From positions 1 to 19,214 of the forward strand of contig DAOUGD010000215.1 in the NCBI GenBank assembly GCA_034429475.1: a stretch of DNA of 19,214 nucleotides, written 5' to 3'. Below are positions 1-7,534 of this stretch, one piece after another (the stretch's first letter is position 1; every line of letters begins with the position of its first letter). Source of the DNA: JAKQHY01 sp034429475. GTDB taxonomy: Bacteria; Chloroflexota; Anaerolineae; B4-G1; SLSP01. The notes beneath the pieces were generated by a model. The model did no database searches. It was not told where the DNA came from and saw nothing but the letters and a program-made list of their open reading frames with translations. The translations under genes were made by a program, and so were the position numbers.

Positions 1-41
1 CGGTGCGGCGCCTCAAGGTCGCGCGGCGTTTCGTCATTCAT
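1..41 (-). CDS. Start of a further operon gene (5' end only), unknown product
   Basis: Only the first 13 codons are visible (MNDETPRDLEAPH, then the window ends). The start is supported by a strong Shine-Dalgarno AAAGGAGG at 51-58, nine bases before this ATG. An in-frame ATG at 50-48 directly abuts the Shine-Dalgarno and is too close to be preferred. The gene follows the trypsin-WD40 gene by 73 bp on the same strand and is probably its operon partner. The residues are hydrophilic and acidic, with no signal peptide so far. The first codons and leader resemble those of the Trypco1 gene (MADEIV; shared TATCATTCA and GGAGGATG), so a related small protein is possible. Thirteen residues do not allow a functional call. 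Confidence 0.6.
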   Translation of the reverse strand, partial: MNDETPRDLEAPH

Positions 42-114
42 TGATATCATCCTCCTTTCATCAAGATTGGAATGAATGATACCCGATACCTGAGTTTAGA
101 ACAACCGTGCTAAT
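42..114 (-). other. Intergenic leader between the trypsin-WD40 gene and the next gene
   Basis: These 73 bases follow the TAA of the WD40 gene. They hold the Shine-Dalgarno of the next gene and show no convincing hairpin plus U-tract, so I see no terminator. No frame continues the interrupted thirteenth WD40 blade convincingly. The stretch contains TATCGGGTATCATTCATT, which resembles the leader in front of the Trypco1 gene (4651-4680). Confidence 0.5.
51..58 (-). promoter_or_regulatory. Shine-Dalgarno of the downstream partial gene
   Basis: The minus strand reads AAAGGAGG here, nine bases before the ATG at 41-39. It is the main evidence that a gene starts at the left edge. An in-frame ATG immediately after it (50-48) is too close for normal initiation. 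Confidence 0.7.
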
Positions 115-1795
115 TTAACATTGTCGAGCTAACCATTGTCCATCTAGGCTGAAGGCCACGTCGAACACAGGACCCTTGTGTGTCATCCGCGCCACCTCGT
201 GCCCGGTGATCGCCTCCCACACCAACGCTGTGTTGCCCCCACTGGAAACCACCCACTGTCCATCCGGACTGAAGGCCACGGCATACACCGAATCCCCATG
301 CTTAACGCGCGCCACCTCACGCCCGGTCGCCGCCTCCCACACCAGCGCCGTGCCATCACCACTGCCGGAAACCACCCATCGTCCATTCGGGCTGAAGGCC
401 ACAGCACTCGCAACACTCTCGTGTGTGACGCGCGCTACCTCGCGCCCGGTGGCTGCCTCCCACACCCGCGCCGAACCAAGAATACAACGTCGTTCGGCAA
501 GTTCATCACATCCCGCGGAGACTACCCACTGCCCGTCCGGACTGAGGGCTACGCCGCTCACCCAACCTTCATGTGTGACATGCGCCACCTCGAGCCCAGT
601 GGCCGCCTCCAACACCCACGCCGAACCGTTGACACACCTGCCGTCTTTAATCCCATCGCACCCCGCCGAGACCACCCACCGTCCATCCGGGCTGAAGGCT
701 ACGTCTGCTTCGTACGACCCGAGCGAGGCTTGCGCCACCTCTTGTACGGCCGCCACACTTGGATGGAGGTGTTGCGAAACATCCCACACCCGTGTCATGC
801 CGTCATAACTACCGGAAACCACCCACCGCCCATCCGGGCTGAAGGCCACAGTCGTTACGAAGGCTATAGTGTCCATAGAATTCGCATGGGTGGCGTGCGC
901 CACCTCACGCCCAGTCATCGCTTCCCACACTCGCACCGTAGTATCTCGACTGCCAGAGACCACCCACTGTCCATCCGGGCTGAAGGCCACAGTATGCACA
1001 TCATCCCCGTGCGTAATGCGCGCTACCTCGCGTCCTGTGGTCGCCTGCCACACCCGCGCCGTGTCATCCTTACTGCCGGAGACTACCCACCGCCCATCCG
1101 GGCTGAAGGCTACAGCATTCACTCTACCCTCGTGCGTAACGCGCGTCACCTCGCGCCCGGTAGCTGCCTCCCACACCCGTGCCGTGCCGTCCTCACCGCC
1201 AGAAACCACCCACTGTCCATCCGGACTGAAGGCCACAGCATACACAAACCAATTGTGCGTCATCTGCGCCACCTCGCGCCCGGTGGCTGCCTCCCATACC
1301 CGTGCTGTGTTACCCCCGGCGGAAACCACCCACCGCCCATCCGGACTGAAGGCTACGGCATACACACTACCCTCATGCGTAACACGTGTCACCTCGCGCC
1401 CGGTGGCCGCCTCCCACACTAGCGCCGTACCACGGATGCAACCCTGGCTGTTCATTTCATCACATCCTGCAGAAACCACCCACTGCCCATTCGGACTAAA
1501 GGCTACGGCCAGCACTTCACCCTCGTGTGTGACGTGTGCCACCTCGCGCCCAGTCGTCGCCTCCCACACCAACGCTGTGTCGCCTATGCCGGAGAGCACC
1601 CCCAGTCCCCCGCCGGAGATCACCCACTGTCCGTCCGGGCTGAAGGCTACAGCATGCACTTGCGTTCCCCTCCCGTACGTGGTGCGCGCCACCTCACGCC
1701 CAGTTGCTGCTTCCCACACGAGCGCCGTGCTACCCCCGCCGGAAACTACCCATCGTCCATCCGGGCTGAATGCCACAGAGTTCACCATATTAACT
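115..1795 (-). repeat. Near-identical WD40 blade repeats (about 120-150 bp period)
   Basis: Twelve complete blades and one partial blade are encoded. Each starts with a variant of VAFSPDGRWVVSG and continues through TALVWEAATGREVARVTH. At DNA level the blade signature recurs with very few changes, for example at 1091-1110, 1214-1233 and 1334-1353, spaced 123 and 120 bp. Blades 2, 3, 7, 8, 9 and 10 are longer through loop insertions. The homogeneity points to recent expansion or gene conversion, as in fungal HET-type WD40 NLRs. The array stops inside blade 13 at the TAA at 115. Confidence 0.9.
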
Positions 1796-4164
1796 GTACT
1801 ACTATCATAAGGCTGCCCAATGGCCGACACTTCACGAGGTAATAATTCTAAACTATCGGCAACTACCTGGTTTGCTGTACTCTCTGGATAGCGGCGCAGC
1901 GATTCCACGGCCAACAAAAGTGCGCGCGGCGCACGTTCAGGGTATTGCGTTAATTGTCCCCAAATAGCTTGCGCCTGTACTCCCAATTGACGAGCCAGGG
2001 CTACCTGGGCTTGCTGCTCAACACGGTCACGTTCGGCTTCGGCGGCAGCTTGCGCATTTTCGGCCTCAATGCGGCGGGTCTCGGCCGTCGCTTGAGCATG
2101 GACCGCCTCGCTATGTTGAATCTCCGTTTCTGCCTGGGCAGTAGCGCGGCTATCAGCCTCAACTACAGCTGTGGACTCGGCGTTATGTGCCGCCCCCAGA
2201 CGTTGTTCGGCCAGATTGGTTTGCTGTATCGCAATCCAGGCCGCGCCTAGCGCCACAAGTAAAAACAGCACGGCTACGCCCAGTCCAATGCGCAGATTTC
2301 TCACGCGGCGTGTCTCAGATTGTGCCAAAGCTTGAACCTGTTCTAATTCGCGCCGCTGTTGTGCTTCGCGCGCCATCTGTTCCCGGCGTTGGAGTACTAG
2401 GCTTTGCGTAATGTAGGTTTGTTCGTTCTGGTTTAGATCTTCAGGTTGTTCCTGTGTCCACTGCTCGGCTTCGACCAACAAGGCGCCATGCAGCAAAGCC
2501 CCATCGTCACGCCCGTTGTCTTCCCAAAGCTGCAATTGCGCATCCAACCGCTGCCGCCACAGGTAGAATCCCCGCTGCTCGGTGAGCCACTGTTCCAACC
2601 TGGGCCATTCCTTGAGCAGGGCATCGTGAATTATTTCTACAGACTTTACGCCCTGCGCTTCATCAGTCGTCAGCAGCCGCTTATCCGCCAATCGTTGCAA
2701 CAGCCGGTGTAAAGCATCATGTTCATCGGGTCGAGTCAGCAATTCGGGCAAAGTACGGCGCTGGCGGGTATCCGCCGCATCGCCTTCGTCGCAATGCACC
2801 AGCCGGGTGAAAATGCGCCGGGCTAATCGTTGTTCTTCCGTCGTCAGCCCGTTGTACGTATCCTCAGCCCACAAGCCAATGGCCCCGGCCACCCGCCCGG
2901 AAGCCTTGTAAGCGCCGTAGGTCAACGTCCCTTGCGTTTGCTGTTCCCACAGTTGCGTCAGCGCAGCCTGGAGCAAGGGCAAAGTATGCCGGGCCTGGCG
3001 CGCATCTTCCATAATGGCCTCCACCAGTCCGGCTTCAAAGCGCAGGCCCACCGCCTGGGCGGGGCGCTCTACCGCGGCGCACAAATCGGCGGATTCCATC
3101 GGCAAGACATTCACCAGGGCGTGCTCCAGGTGCTTGCCCAGGGGAGAGGCTTGCAAATGGCCGAAGAAATCGGCGCGCAGGGTCAGAATCACGGTGATGG
3201 GGGCAGATCTGGCGATCAAAGCTTGCAAATCTTCCAAGAAGCGTGCCTGCACCTCGGGGGTGCAGAGGGCAAAGAGTTCCTCGAATTGATCTACGAAAAG
3301 GACGAATCGGCGGATCAGCGGATCAGCGGGTTTTTCGCCATTCGCTATTCGCCATTCGCTATTGGCATACGGGTCACTGCCAGGACGCAGTTTGATGACT
3401 TGCCAATCCTTCGGCAGTTTAGGAAGCAGCCCGGCTTGCACGACCGAGGATTTGCCACTGCCGGACGGCCCGACGACGGCGATGAGCCGCTGGTGGCGTA
3501 CTTTGTTGGATAACTCCGTGATGAGTTGTTCGCGCCCAAAGAAGAACGCAGCATCGGCTTCAGTGAAGGCGGCTAGACCGCGATAGGGGCAGGTGTTTTG
3601 AATGCGCAATTCGGGGCAAACATCGCGCAACGTCTCGACAGGGATGGCAAATGCCGTCTCCTGCTGCTTGCCCAGTGCATCCTGTATTGCAACGCTGGTC
3701 ACCATGCCGATGACCACGCGCAAGCGAGCATCCCACACCGGCGCCCCGCTGTAACCAGTGGTAATTTCACTAGCGCGGAGTTGCAAGACCGGAAAGCTGT
3801 TCTGTGTCGTCTCGCCGACGACCTCACACTTGCCTGCCATGCCTTCGATGGTTTTGGCATTGGCAAAGCCAAAGGTATAGAAGGTGCGATCTTTGGCCGT
3901 CATGGAGCTGCCTAACTGTAGCGGTTTGATTACTTCCGGCAACGGCTCATCCAGGCGCAGGATAGCGACATCCTCAGTCTCGCCGAGTATCTCAAGGCGC
4001 GCAGTGACTATCTCGCCAGTGGCATGGAAGGCGACCTGCGTCTCGTCGCCAACTTGCAGGCCCTCTACTACATGAGCGCAAGTGACGACAAGAGCATCCT
4101 CAGTCACGACGAAGCCGGTACCGCCAGCAATACGGACAATCCCTTCCAACATAGAATCCGCCAT
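115..4164 (-). CDS. Trypsin-like peptidase / nSTAND1 NTPase / TM / WD40-array protein
   Basis: Predicted signal-transducing STAND ATPase with a protease effector. Residues 1-185 are a trypsin-like serine peptidase with an intact triad: H31 (TCAH), D65 (EDVAILRL) and S139 (GYSGAP). From 193 follows nSTAND1 (CPYRGLAAF, FFFGRE) with Walker A GPSGSGKS at 232-239, Walker B VLFVDQFEEL at 288-297 and TLRADFFGH after it. A winged-helix part ends in IHDALLKEWPRLEQWL. An arginine-rich stretch precedes one hydrophobic helix (about 625-644). Next come an alanine/glutamate-rich coiled coil and 12 WD40 blades plus a broken thirteenth. The Walker A-B spacing is unusually short and contains a heptamer repeat. 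The start follows AAGAGG at 4171-4176 by six bases. By family knowledge such proteins are oligomerising sensors, as in apoptosome-like architectures. Acting with Trypco1 and the helicases is inferred from the operon. Confidence 0.92.
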   Translation of the reverse strand: MADSMLEGIVRIAGGTGFVVTEDALVVTCAHVVEGLQVGDETQVAFHATGEIVTARLEILGETEDVAILRLDEPLPEVIKPLQLGSSMTAKDRTFYTFGFANAKTIEGMAGKCEVVGETTQNSFPVLQLRASEITTGYSGAPVWDARLRVVIGMVTSVAIQDALGKQQETAFAIPVETLRDVCPELRIQNTCPYRGLAAFTEADAAFFFGREQLITELSNKVRHQRLIAVVGPSGSGKSSVVQAGLLPKLPKDWQVIKLRPGSDPYANSEWRIANGEKPADPLIRRFVLFVDQFEELFALCTPEVQARFLEDLQALIARSAPITVILTLRADFFGHLQASPLGKHLEHALVNVLPMESADLCAAVERPAQAVGLRFEAGLVEAIMEDARQARHTLPLLQAALTQLWEQQTQGTLTYGAYKASGRVAGAIGLWAEDTYNGLTTEEQRLARRIFTRLVHCDEGDAADTRQRRTLPELLTRPDEHDALHRLLQRLADKRLLTTDEAQGVKSVEIIHDALLKEWPRLEQWLTEQRGFYLWRQRLDAQLQLWEDNGRDDGALLHGALLVEAEQWTQEQPEDLNQNEQTYITQSLVLQRREQMAREAQQRRELEQVQALAQSETRRVRNLRIGLGVAVLFLLVALGAAWIAIQQTNLAEQRLGAAHNAESTAVVEADSRATAQAETEIQHSEAVHAQATAETRRIEAENAQAAAEAERDRVEQQAQVALARQLGVQAQAIWGQLTQYPERAPRALLLAVESLRRYPESTANQVVADSLELLPREVSAIGQPYDSSTVNMVNSVAFSPDGRWVVSGGGSTALVWEAATGREVARTTYGRGTQVHAVAFSPDGQWVISGGGLGVLSGIGDTALVWEATTGREVAHVTHEGEVLAVAFSPNGQWVVSAGCDEMNSQGCIRGTALVWEAATGREVTRVTHEGSVYAVAFSPDGRWVVSAGGNTARVWEAATGREVAQMTHNWFVYAVAFSPDGQWVVSGGEDGTARVWEAATGREVTRVTHEGRVNAVAFSPDGRWVVSGSKDDTARVWQATTGREVARITHGDDVHTVAFSPDGQWVVSGSRDTTVRVWEAMTGREVAHATHANSMDTIAFVTTVAFSPDGRWVVSGSYDGMTRVWDVSQHLHPSVAAVQEVAQASLGSYEADVAFSPDGRWVVSAGCDGIKDGRCVNGSAWVLEAATGLEVAHVTHEGWVSGVALSPDGQWVVSAGCDELAERRCILGSARVWEAATGREVARVTHESVASAVAFSPNGRWVVSGSGDGTALVWEAATGREVARVKHGDSVYAVAFSPDGQWVVSSGGNTALVWEAITGHEVARMTHKGPVFDVAFSLDGQWLARQC
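3333..3364 (-). repeat. GAATNGC heptamer array inside the nSTAND1 coding region
   Basis: The minus strand reads CAATAGC, GAATGGC, GAATAGC, GAATGGC, then GAAAA: about four and a half heptamers. It is read in frame as YANSEWRIANGEK, about residues 266-278. It is followed by a doubled GCTGATCC octamer. The tract lies between Walker A and Walker B, where nSTAND1 domains normally carry a longer helical segment. Confidence 0.8.
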
Positions 4165-4224
4165 TCATCACCTCTTGAAAACTACCAAACGTTCCAGCAT
4201 GGCAAGGCGCCCAGGGCAAAAAAC

Positions 4225-4644
4225 CTAGCCTCCCTGCTTTCTCCCCTCCTCGGCTTTCTTCCGCTTCCAGGTGTACGTACATTTGAACGCCCCATTAGGC
4301 GTTATCTTGGCTACCGCTTCTGCATTAGCGGTTGCTTTTGTACCTACGTTGACACCGCCTTCCCCACCAATGGATAAACTGCCCTCCCCTTCAATCCCCA
4401 TCGCAAACTCAACGGTGAATTCATCCACCTCGTAAAGGTCTTTGTCGCTGGGCGCCGGCAATGTGGCCATAAAGAACTTGCCCAGACCCGTCAGCGGCAT
4501 GCGCAATAACTGACCGGCAACAAGCGCAAGTTTTCCTTTCTCACTACGACTTACAGGGGCTAAACCGCCTTTAGTTTGTGTTTCAGCAGATTCCACCAGA
4601 ATCTTGCCGTACTCCCCCAAATCCAACACGATTTCGTCTGCCAT
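4225..4644 (-). CDS. Trypco1 (trypsin co-occurring domain 1) family small protein
   Basis: A 139-residue protein that I assign to the Trypco1 / CU044_2847 family. Visible features are an N-terminal strand (EIVLDLGEYGKILVE), a mid segment ending in PAPSDKDLYEV, the family-like core FTVEFAMGIEGEG, a Gly-rich stretch, and the closing FKCTYTWKRK with a basic tail. There is no signal peptide or membrane helix. By family knowledge Trypco1 proteins occur fused or next to trypsin-like domains in predicted conflict systems; no biochemical role is established. Here it lies 60 bp before one trypsin-STAND gene and 25 bp after the SNF2 gene. I infer that it is an adaptor, inhibitor or substrate of the two proteases. 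The start at 4644 is preferred because AGGAGG (4651-4656) directly abuts the alternative ATG at 4650 and lies six bases from this one. The glycine-rich part looks longer than usual for the family. Confidence 0.78.
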   Translation of the reverse strand: MADEIVLDLGEYGKILVESAETQTKGGLAPVSRSEKGKLALVAGQLLRMPLTGLGKFFMATLPAPSDKDLYEVDEFTVEFAMGIEGEGSLSIGGEGGVNVGTKATANAEAVAKITPNGAFKCTYTWKRKKAEEGRKQGG

Positions 4645-4650
4645 TGCCAT

Positions 4651-4656
4651 CCTCCT
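4651..4656 (-). promoter_or_regulatory. Shine-Dalgarno AGGAGG deciding the Trypco1 start
   Basis: AGGAGG on the minus strand is followed immediately by an in-frame ATG (4650) and, six bases on, by a second ATG (4644). Normal spacing favours 4644. Confidence 0.7.
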
Positions 4657-4669
4657 GAATGATATAAAC

Positions 4670-7507
4670 TTATCCGATACCCTGTGGCATCGGCATCAAC
4701 ACATACACTCCCAACCAATCTACCGGCAGCACTGGCTCCACCGTGAGCCGGCCCTCTTTCGTCAACCGCCGCACGCGCCGGTGCGCGTCCCCTAACCGGG
4801 CGGCGCGCTCTCCGGCAATCCGGGCGAGGTCGGGCGTAAGCAGCTCAAGCCAGGCCAGCGCATCCCCCAGCCAACGCTCCCGTTCTGCCGGAGTGACGTT
4901 GGCAACCGGCCGGGCTTCCGCTAACAGCCGCAGAGCCTCGGCTTCACCGAGCCACATCACAGTCTCCGGGCGGCCCTGGAAGGCGCAAACGAGACATTCT
5001 TCCGCCAGAGTGGGGGTGGGGGCGCGCTCTTTGAGCAAGTATCGAATGCGCAGGAGCAACAGGGTCGTGCGCTGCGATACTGCGTCCGTGCGCATGGCGG
5101 CACAGCGCGCAGTGGGAGCGTTTTCTGCGCCACTCAGGGCCGCATCAAACAAGGTCTCCGCCAGACTCGCCGTCAGCTCGTGATTCCGTCCCACGTAGAC
5201 TGCGCCCTCCGGGGCGGGGCTGGTGAAGGCGATGCGCCATTCGGCGGCGATGCCGGCCGGTCCGCCCAGCCGCTCGCGCAGCGGCTCCGGCAGCAGCGCC
5301 GTATCCAATCGCCAAATTGCCCCACGCTTTTGCAGCGGCGCGCCCAGCCGTTGACAGGCAGCGAGGACGAAGCGTTCTACTGTACCCGGATCGCCCAGCA
5401 CAGCGTCGGTTTCTTCCAATTCCCGCGCCACGTCCTCCGGCTTGATCGTGTGCTGCGCGAAGCGGGTGCGACTCTCCCGTTCGCGTTCCACGGCCGCATC
5501 CCACCGGCGGCGCACATCGCCCAGCGCGGCGTCCCCGGCCTCGAAGAGCGAAAGCTGCACGGCGGCCTCCGCGCTGCCCCGCAGAAACAGCGAGTGCAGC
5601 ACGGCTTCCATCACGCTCTCACTTTCGACCGGCGCGGGCACGCTGATGCCCAACGTCTTGCGGATTTCCACGGCCTTGCGGATCAGCACGTCCAGCACCG
5701 CGCCATCAATCGCGTTGTCCTGCCCATAGACCAGCACCGTCTGCACCTGCGGCGCGCGCTGCCCGTAACGATCCACCCGGCCCTCGCGCTGTTCCAGGCG
5801 GTTGGGATTCCACGGCAGGTCGTAGTGCAGCACTGCGTCAAAGCCTTCCTGCAAGTTGATCCCCTCGCTCAGGCAGTCGGTGGCGACCAGCACGCGCGCC
5901 GGACTCTGCGCCAGTTCCGCCACCCGCATCTGCCGCTCATCTTCCGATAGCGCGCCGGTCACAGCAATAAGGTGGACGTCGGGCCAGCGCGGTTGCAGGC
6001 GCCGCTTCAATTCTGCCGTCACGTACTCCGCCGTGGCGATGTAGCGGCAGTAGACGATGGGATGGTAGCCCGCTGCCAGCAATTCGGCGACCTTCTCCGC
6101 GGTGACGACGAGTTTGGCGTCCTGATCGCCGCGCAGGGCGCCCGCCTGGCGCGCGAAGTCCCGCAGCCGGCGGCGCTCGGAATCGCCCAGGGCGCGTTCC
6201 CCTTCTTCCACCACGTAGGTCGGCGCGAGGTCAATGGCGGTTTCCCCCGCCGGGTCATCGTAGACGTAGGGCGAAAAGAGCGCGTCGTCCTGGTCTTCGT
6301 CGCTCAGGGACTCTTCCTGGCGCGCGGCGCGGGCTTCGAGCGCGGTCTGCGCCGCTGCCGGGCTGGACATCACGCAGCGCAGCAGCGCCAGCGCCGTCCA
6401 GTAGCGCACCCGCCGCCGGAAGCCGCTCAAGGTCTCGCCGGAACGCACGATTTCTTGGGCAAAGGTGTACACATCCTGGAACAGCCGCCGGTAGCCCGGC
6501 GTGAGGGTATACGCCACTTCCTGGGAGACGCGCTCCGGGAAAGGCGTCTCTTCCCCCAACCAGCGGACGACATCCGCGCGGCGACGCTGGACGAAGGCTT
6601 GCGCCAGGGCGCGCTGCTGTTTTTCGGCCAGGGCGGCCAGATCCCATTGCTCAAAGTGCGGGTCGAGCAGGCCCAGCAGGGAACGGAAGGATGCCTCCAC
6701 CCCACTGTGCGGGGTCGCGGTGAGCAACAGGAGATGCCGTTCCGGCTTTTGCGCCAGGTCTACGAGCAGTTCGTGGCGCTGCTGCTGGCTCACGGAACGG
6801 CCCGCCGGGCGCGCGCAACTGTGCGCCTCGTCCACGATGACCAGGTCGGGGCAGTGGAGCAGGAACGCCGCCCGTCGCCGCTCCATTTTGGCGTAGTCCA
6901 CGCTGACGATGAGGTGCGGGTAATACTCGAAGATGCTCATATCCTGGCGGGGCAGGCCGCGCTCCAACTGTGTCGCCGTGCCGGAACGCACGACGACGGT
7001 CTCAAGGTGGAACTTCTCCGCCAGTTCGCGCTGCCACTGATCGCAGAGGTAGGGCGGGCAGATCACGGCCAGCCGCCGCGTCTCGCCGCGATCCAGCAAC
7101 TCGCGGGCGATCAGGCCGGCCTCGATGGTCTTGCCCACGCCCACGTCGTCGGCGATGAGCAGACGCACGGGATCGAGGCGCAGGGCCATCAGCAGCGGCA
7201 CGAGCTGGTAGGGGCGCGGACGCACCGAGAGCCGCCCCAGGCAGCGGAACGGCCCCGCGCCGGAGCGCAGTGTGAGCCGCGCCGCGTCCCAGAGCAGGCG
7301 GGCGGATTCATAGTCGCCAGCGTGGGCGGGATCGGGCAGCGGAAACGTCGCTGGACTGGGTGTTTCCAGGCCCAGCGGCAGGTAGACGCCGGCGATCTCG
7401 CGCTCGCTGCCGCTCAGAGGACGCAGGAGGAGCAGGTCAGGGTTTTCGGAGGGGAGGATGACCCATTCGCGGTTGCGGAGGGTGATGAGGGTGCCGACAT
7501 AAGACAT
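4670..7507 (-). CDS. SNF2-family helicase, DISARM DrmD-like
   Basis: A 945-residue superfamily 2 ATPase of the SNF2/HepA type, close in layout to DISARM DrmD. The N-terminal module (GTLITLRNREWVILP, then RPRPYQLVPLLMALRLDP) leads into motif I DDVGVGKT (about 120-127), motif II DEAH (about 226-229) and motif III TATPHSG (about 263-269). The second RecA domain carries VATDCLSEGINLQ and the arginine fingers of EQREGRVDRYGQ (about 540-590). It is followed by the DrmD-like segment DNAIDGAVLDVL and a long helical C-terminus. No transmembrane part is seen. Role by family: ATP-driven DNA translocation in anti-phage defence. The start at ATG 7507 is chosen because AAGGAG (7515-7520) lies seven bases upstream; a TTG at 7513 would be only one base away. 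It is strongly GC-rich compared with the NACHT gene 27 bp upstream. RapA-like remodelling is the alternative. Confidence 0.88.
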   Translation of the reverse strand: MSYVGTLITLRNREWVILPSENPDLLLLRPLSGSEREIAGVYLPLGLETPSPATFPLPDPAHAGDYESARLLWDAARLTLRSGAGPFRCLGRLSVRPRPYQLVPLLMALRLDPVRLLIADDVGVGKTIEAGLIARELLDRGETRRLAVICPPYLCDQWQRELAEKFHLETVVVRSGTATQLERGLPRQDMSIFEYYPHLIVSVDYAKMERRRAAFLLHCPDLVIVDEAHSCARPAGRSVSQQQRHELLVDLAQKPERHLLLLTATPHSGVEASFRSLLGLLDPHFEQWDLAALAEKQQRALAQAFVQRRRADVVRWLGEETPFPERVSQEVAYTLTPGYRRLFQDVYTFAQEIVRSGETLSGFRRRVRYWTALALLRCVMSSPAAAQTALEARAARQEESLSDEDQDDALFSPYVYDDPAGETAIDLAPTYVVEEGERALGDSERRRLRDFARQAGALRGDQDAKLVVTAEKVAELLAAGYHPIVYCRYIATAEYVTAELKRRLQPRWPDVHLIAVTGALSEDERQMRVAELAQSPARVLVATDCLSEGINLQEGFDAVLHYDLPWNPNRLEQREGRVDRYGQRAPQVQTVLVYGQDNAIDGAVLDVLIRKAVEIRKTLGISVPAPVESESVMEAVLHSLFLRGSAEAAVQLSLFEAGDAALGDVRRRWDAAVERERESRTRFAQHTIKPEDVARELEETDAVLGDPGTVERFVLAACQRLGAPLQKRGAIWRLDTALLPEPLRERLGGPAGIAAEWRIAFTSPAPEGAVYVGRNHELTASLAETLFDAALSGAENAPTARCAAMRTDAVSQRTTLLLLRIRYLLKERAPTPTLAEECLVCAFQGRPETVMWLGEAEALRLLAEARPVANVTPAERERWLGDALAWLELLTPDLARIAGERAARLGDAHRRVRRLTKEGRLTVEPVLPVDWLGVYVLMPMPQGIG

Positions 7508-7514
7508 TTTCAAT

Positions 7515-7520
7515 CTCCTT
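7515..7520 (-). promoter_or_regulatory. Shine-Dalgarno AAGGAG deciding the SNF2 helicase start
   Basis: AAGGAG on the minus strand lies seven bases before the ATG at 7507 and one base before a possible in-frame TTG at 7513. This favours the ATG. Confidence 0.7.
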
Positions 7521-7534
7521 CGCCCGACAAATTG

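Noticed and set aside
178..1810. Long plus-strand open frames over the WD40 array (178-1422, 869-1810)
   Set aside because: They mirror the repeated blades on the other strand, consist of repetitive low-complexity peptides such as ATSRPVAASHT, and have no ribosome site or domain. They are shadows of the minus-strand gene.
4165..4224. Terminator or promoter between Trypco1 and the trypsin-WD40 gene
   Set aside because: Only a weak GCCCTGGGC-centred palindrome and an A-rich patch on the plus strand are visible, with no stable stem followed by a U-tract and no clear -35/-10 pair.
4100..4282. 60-codon minus-strand frame across the Trypco1/trypsin-WD40 junction
   Set aside because: It overlaps both real genes, has no ribosome site at proper spacing and shows no domain.
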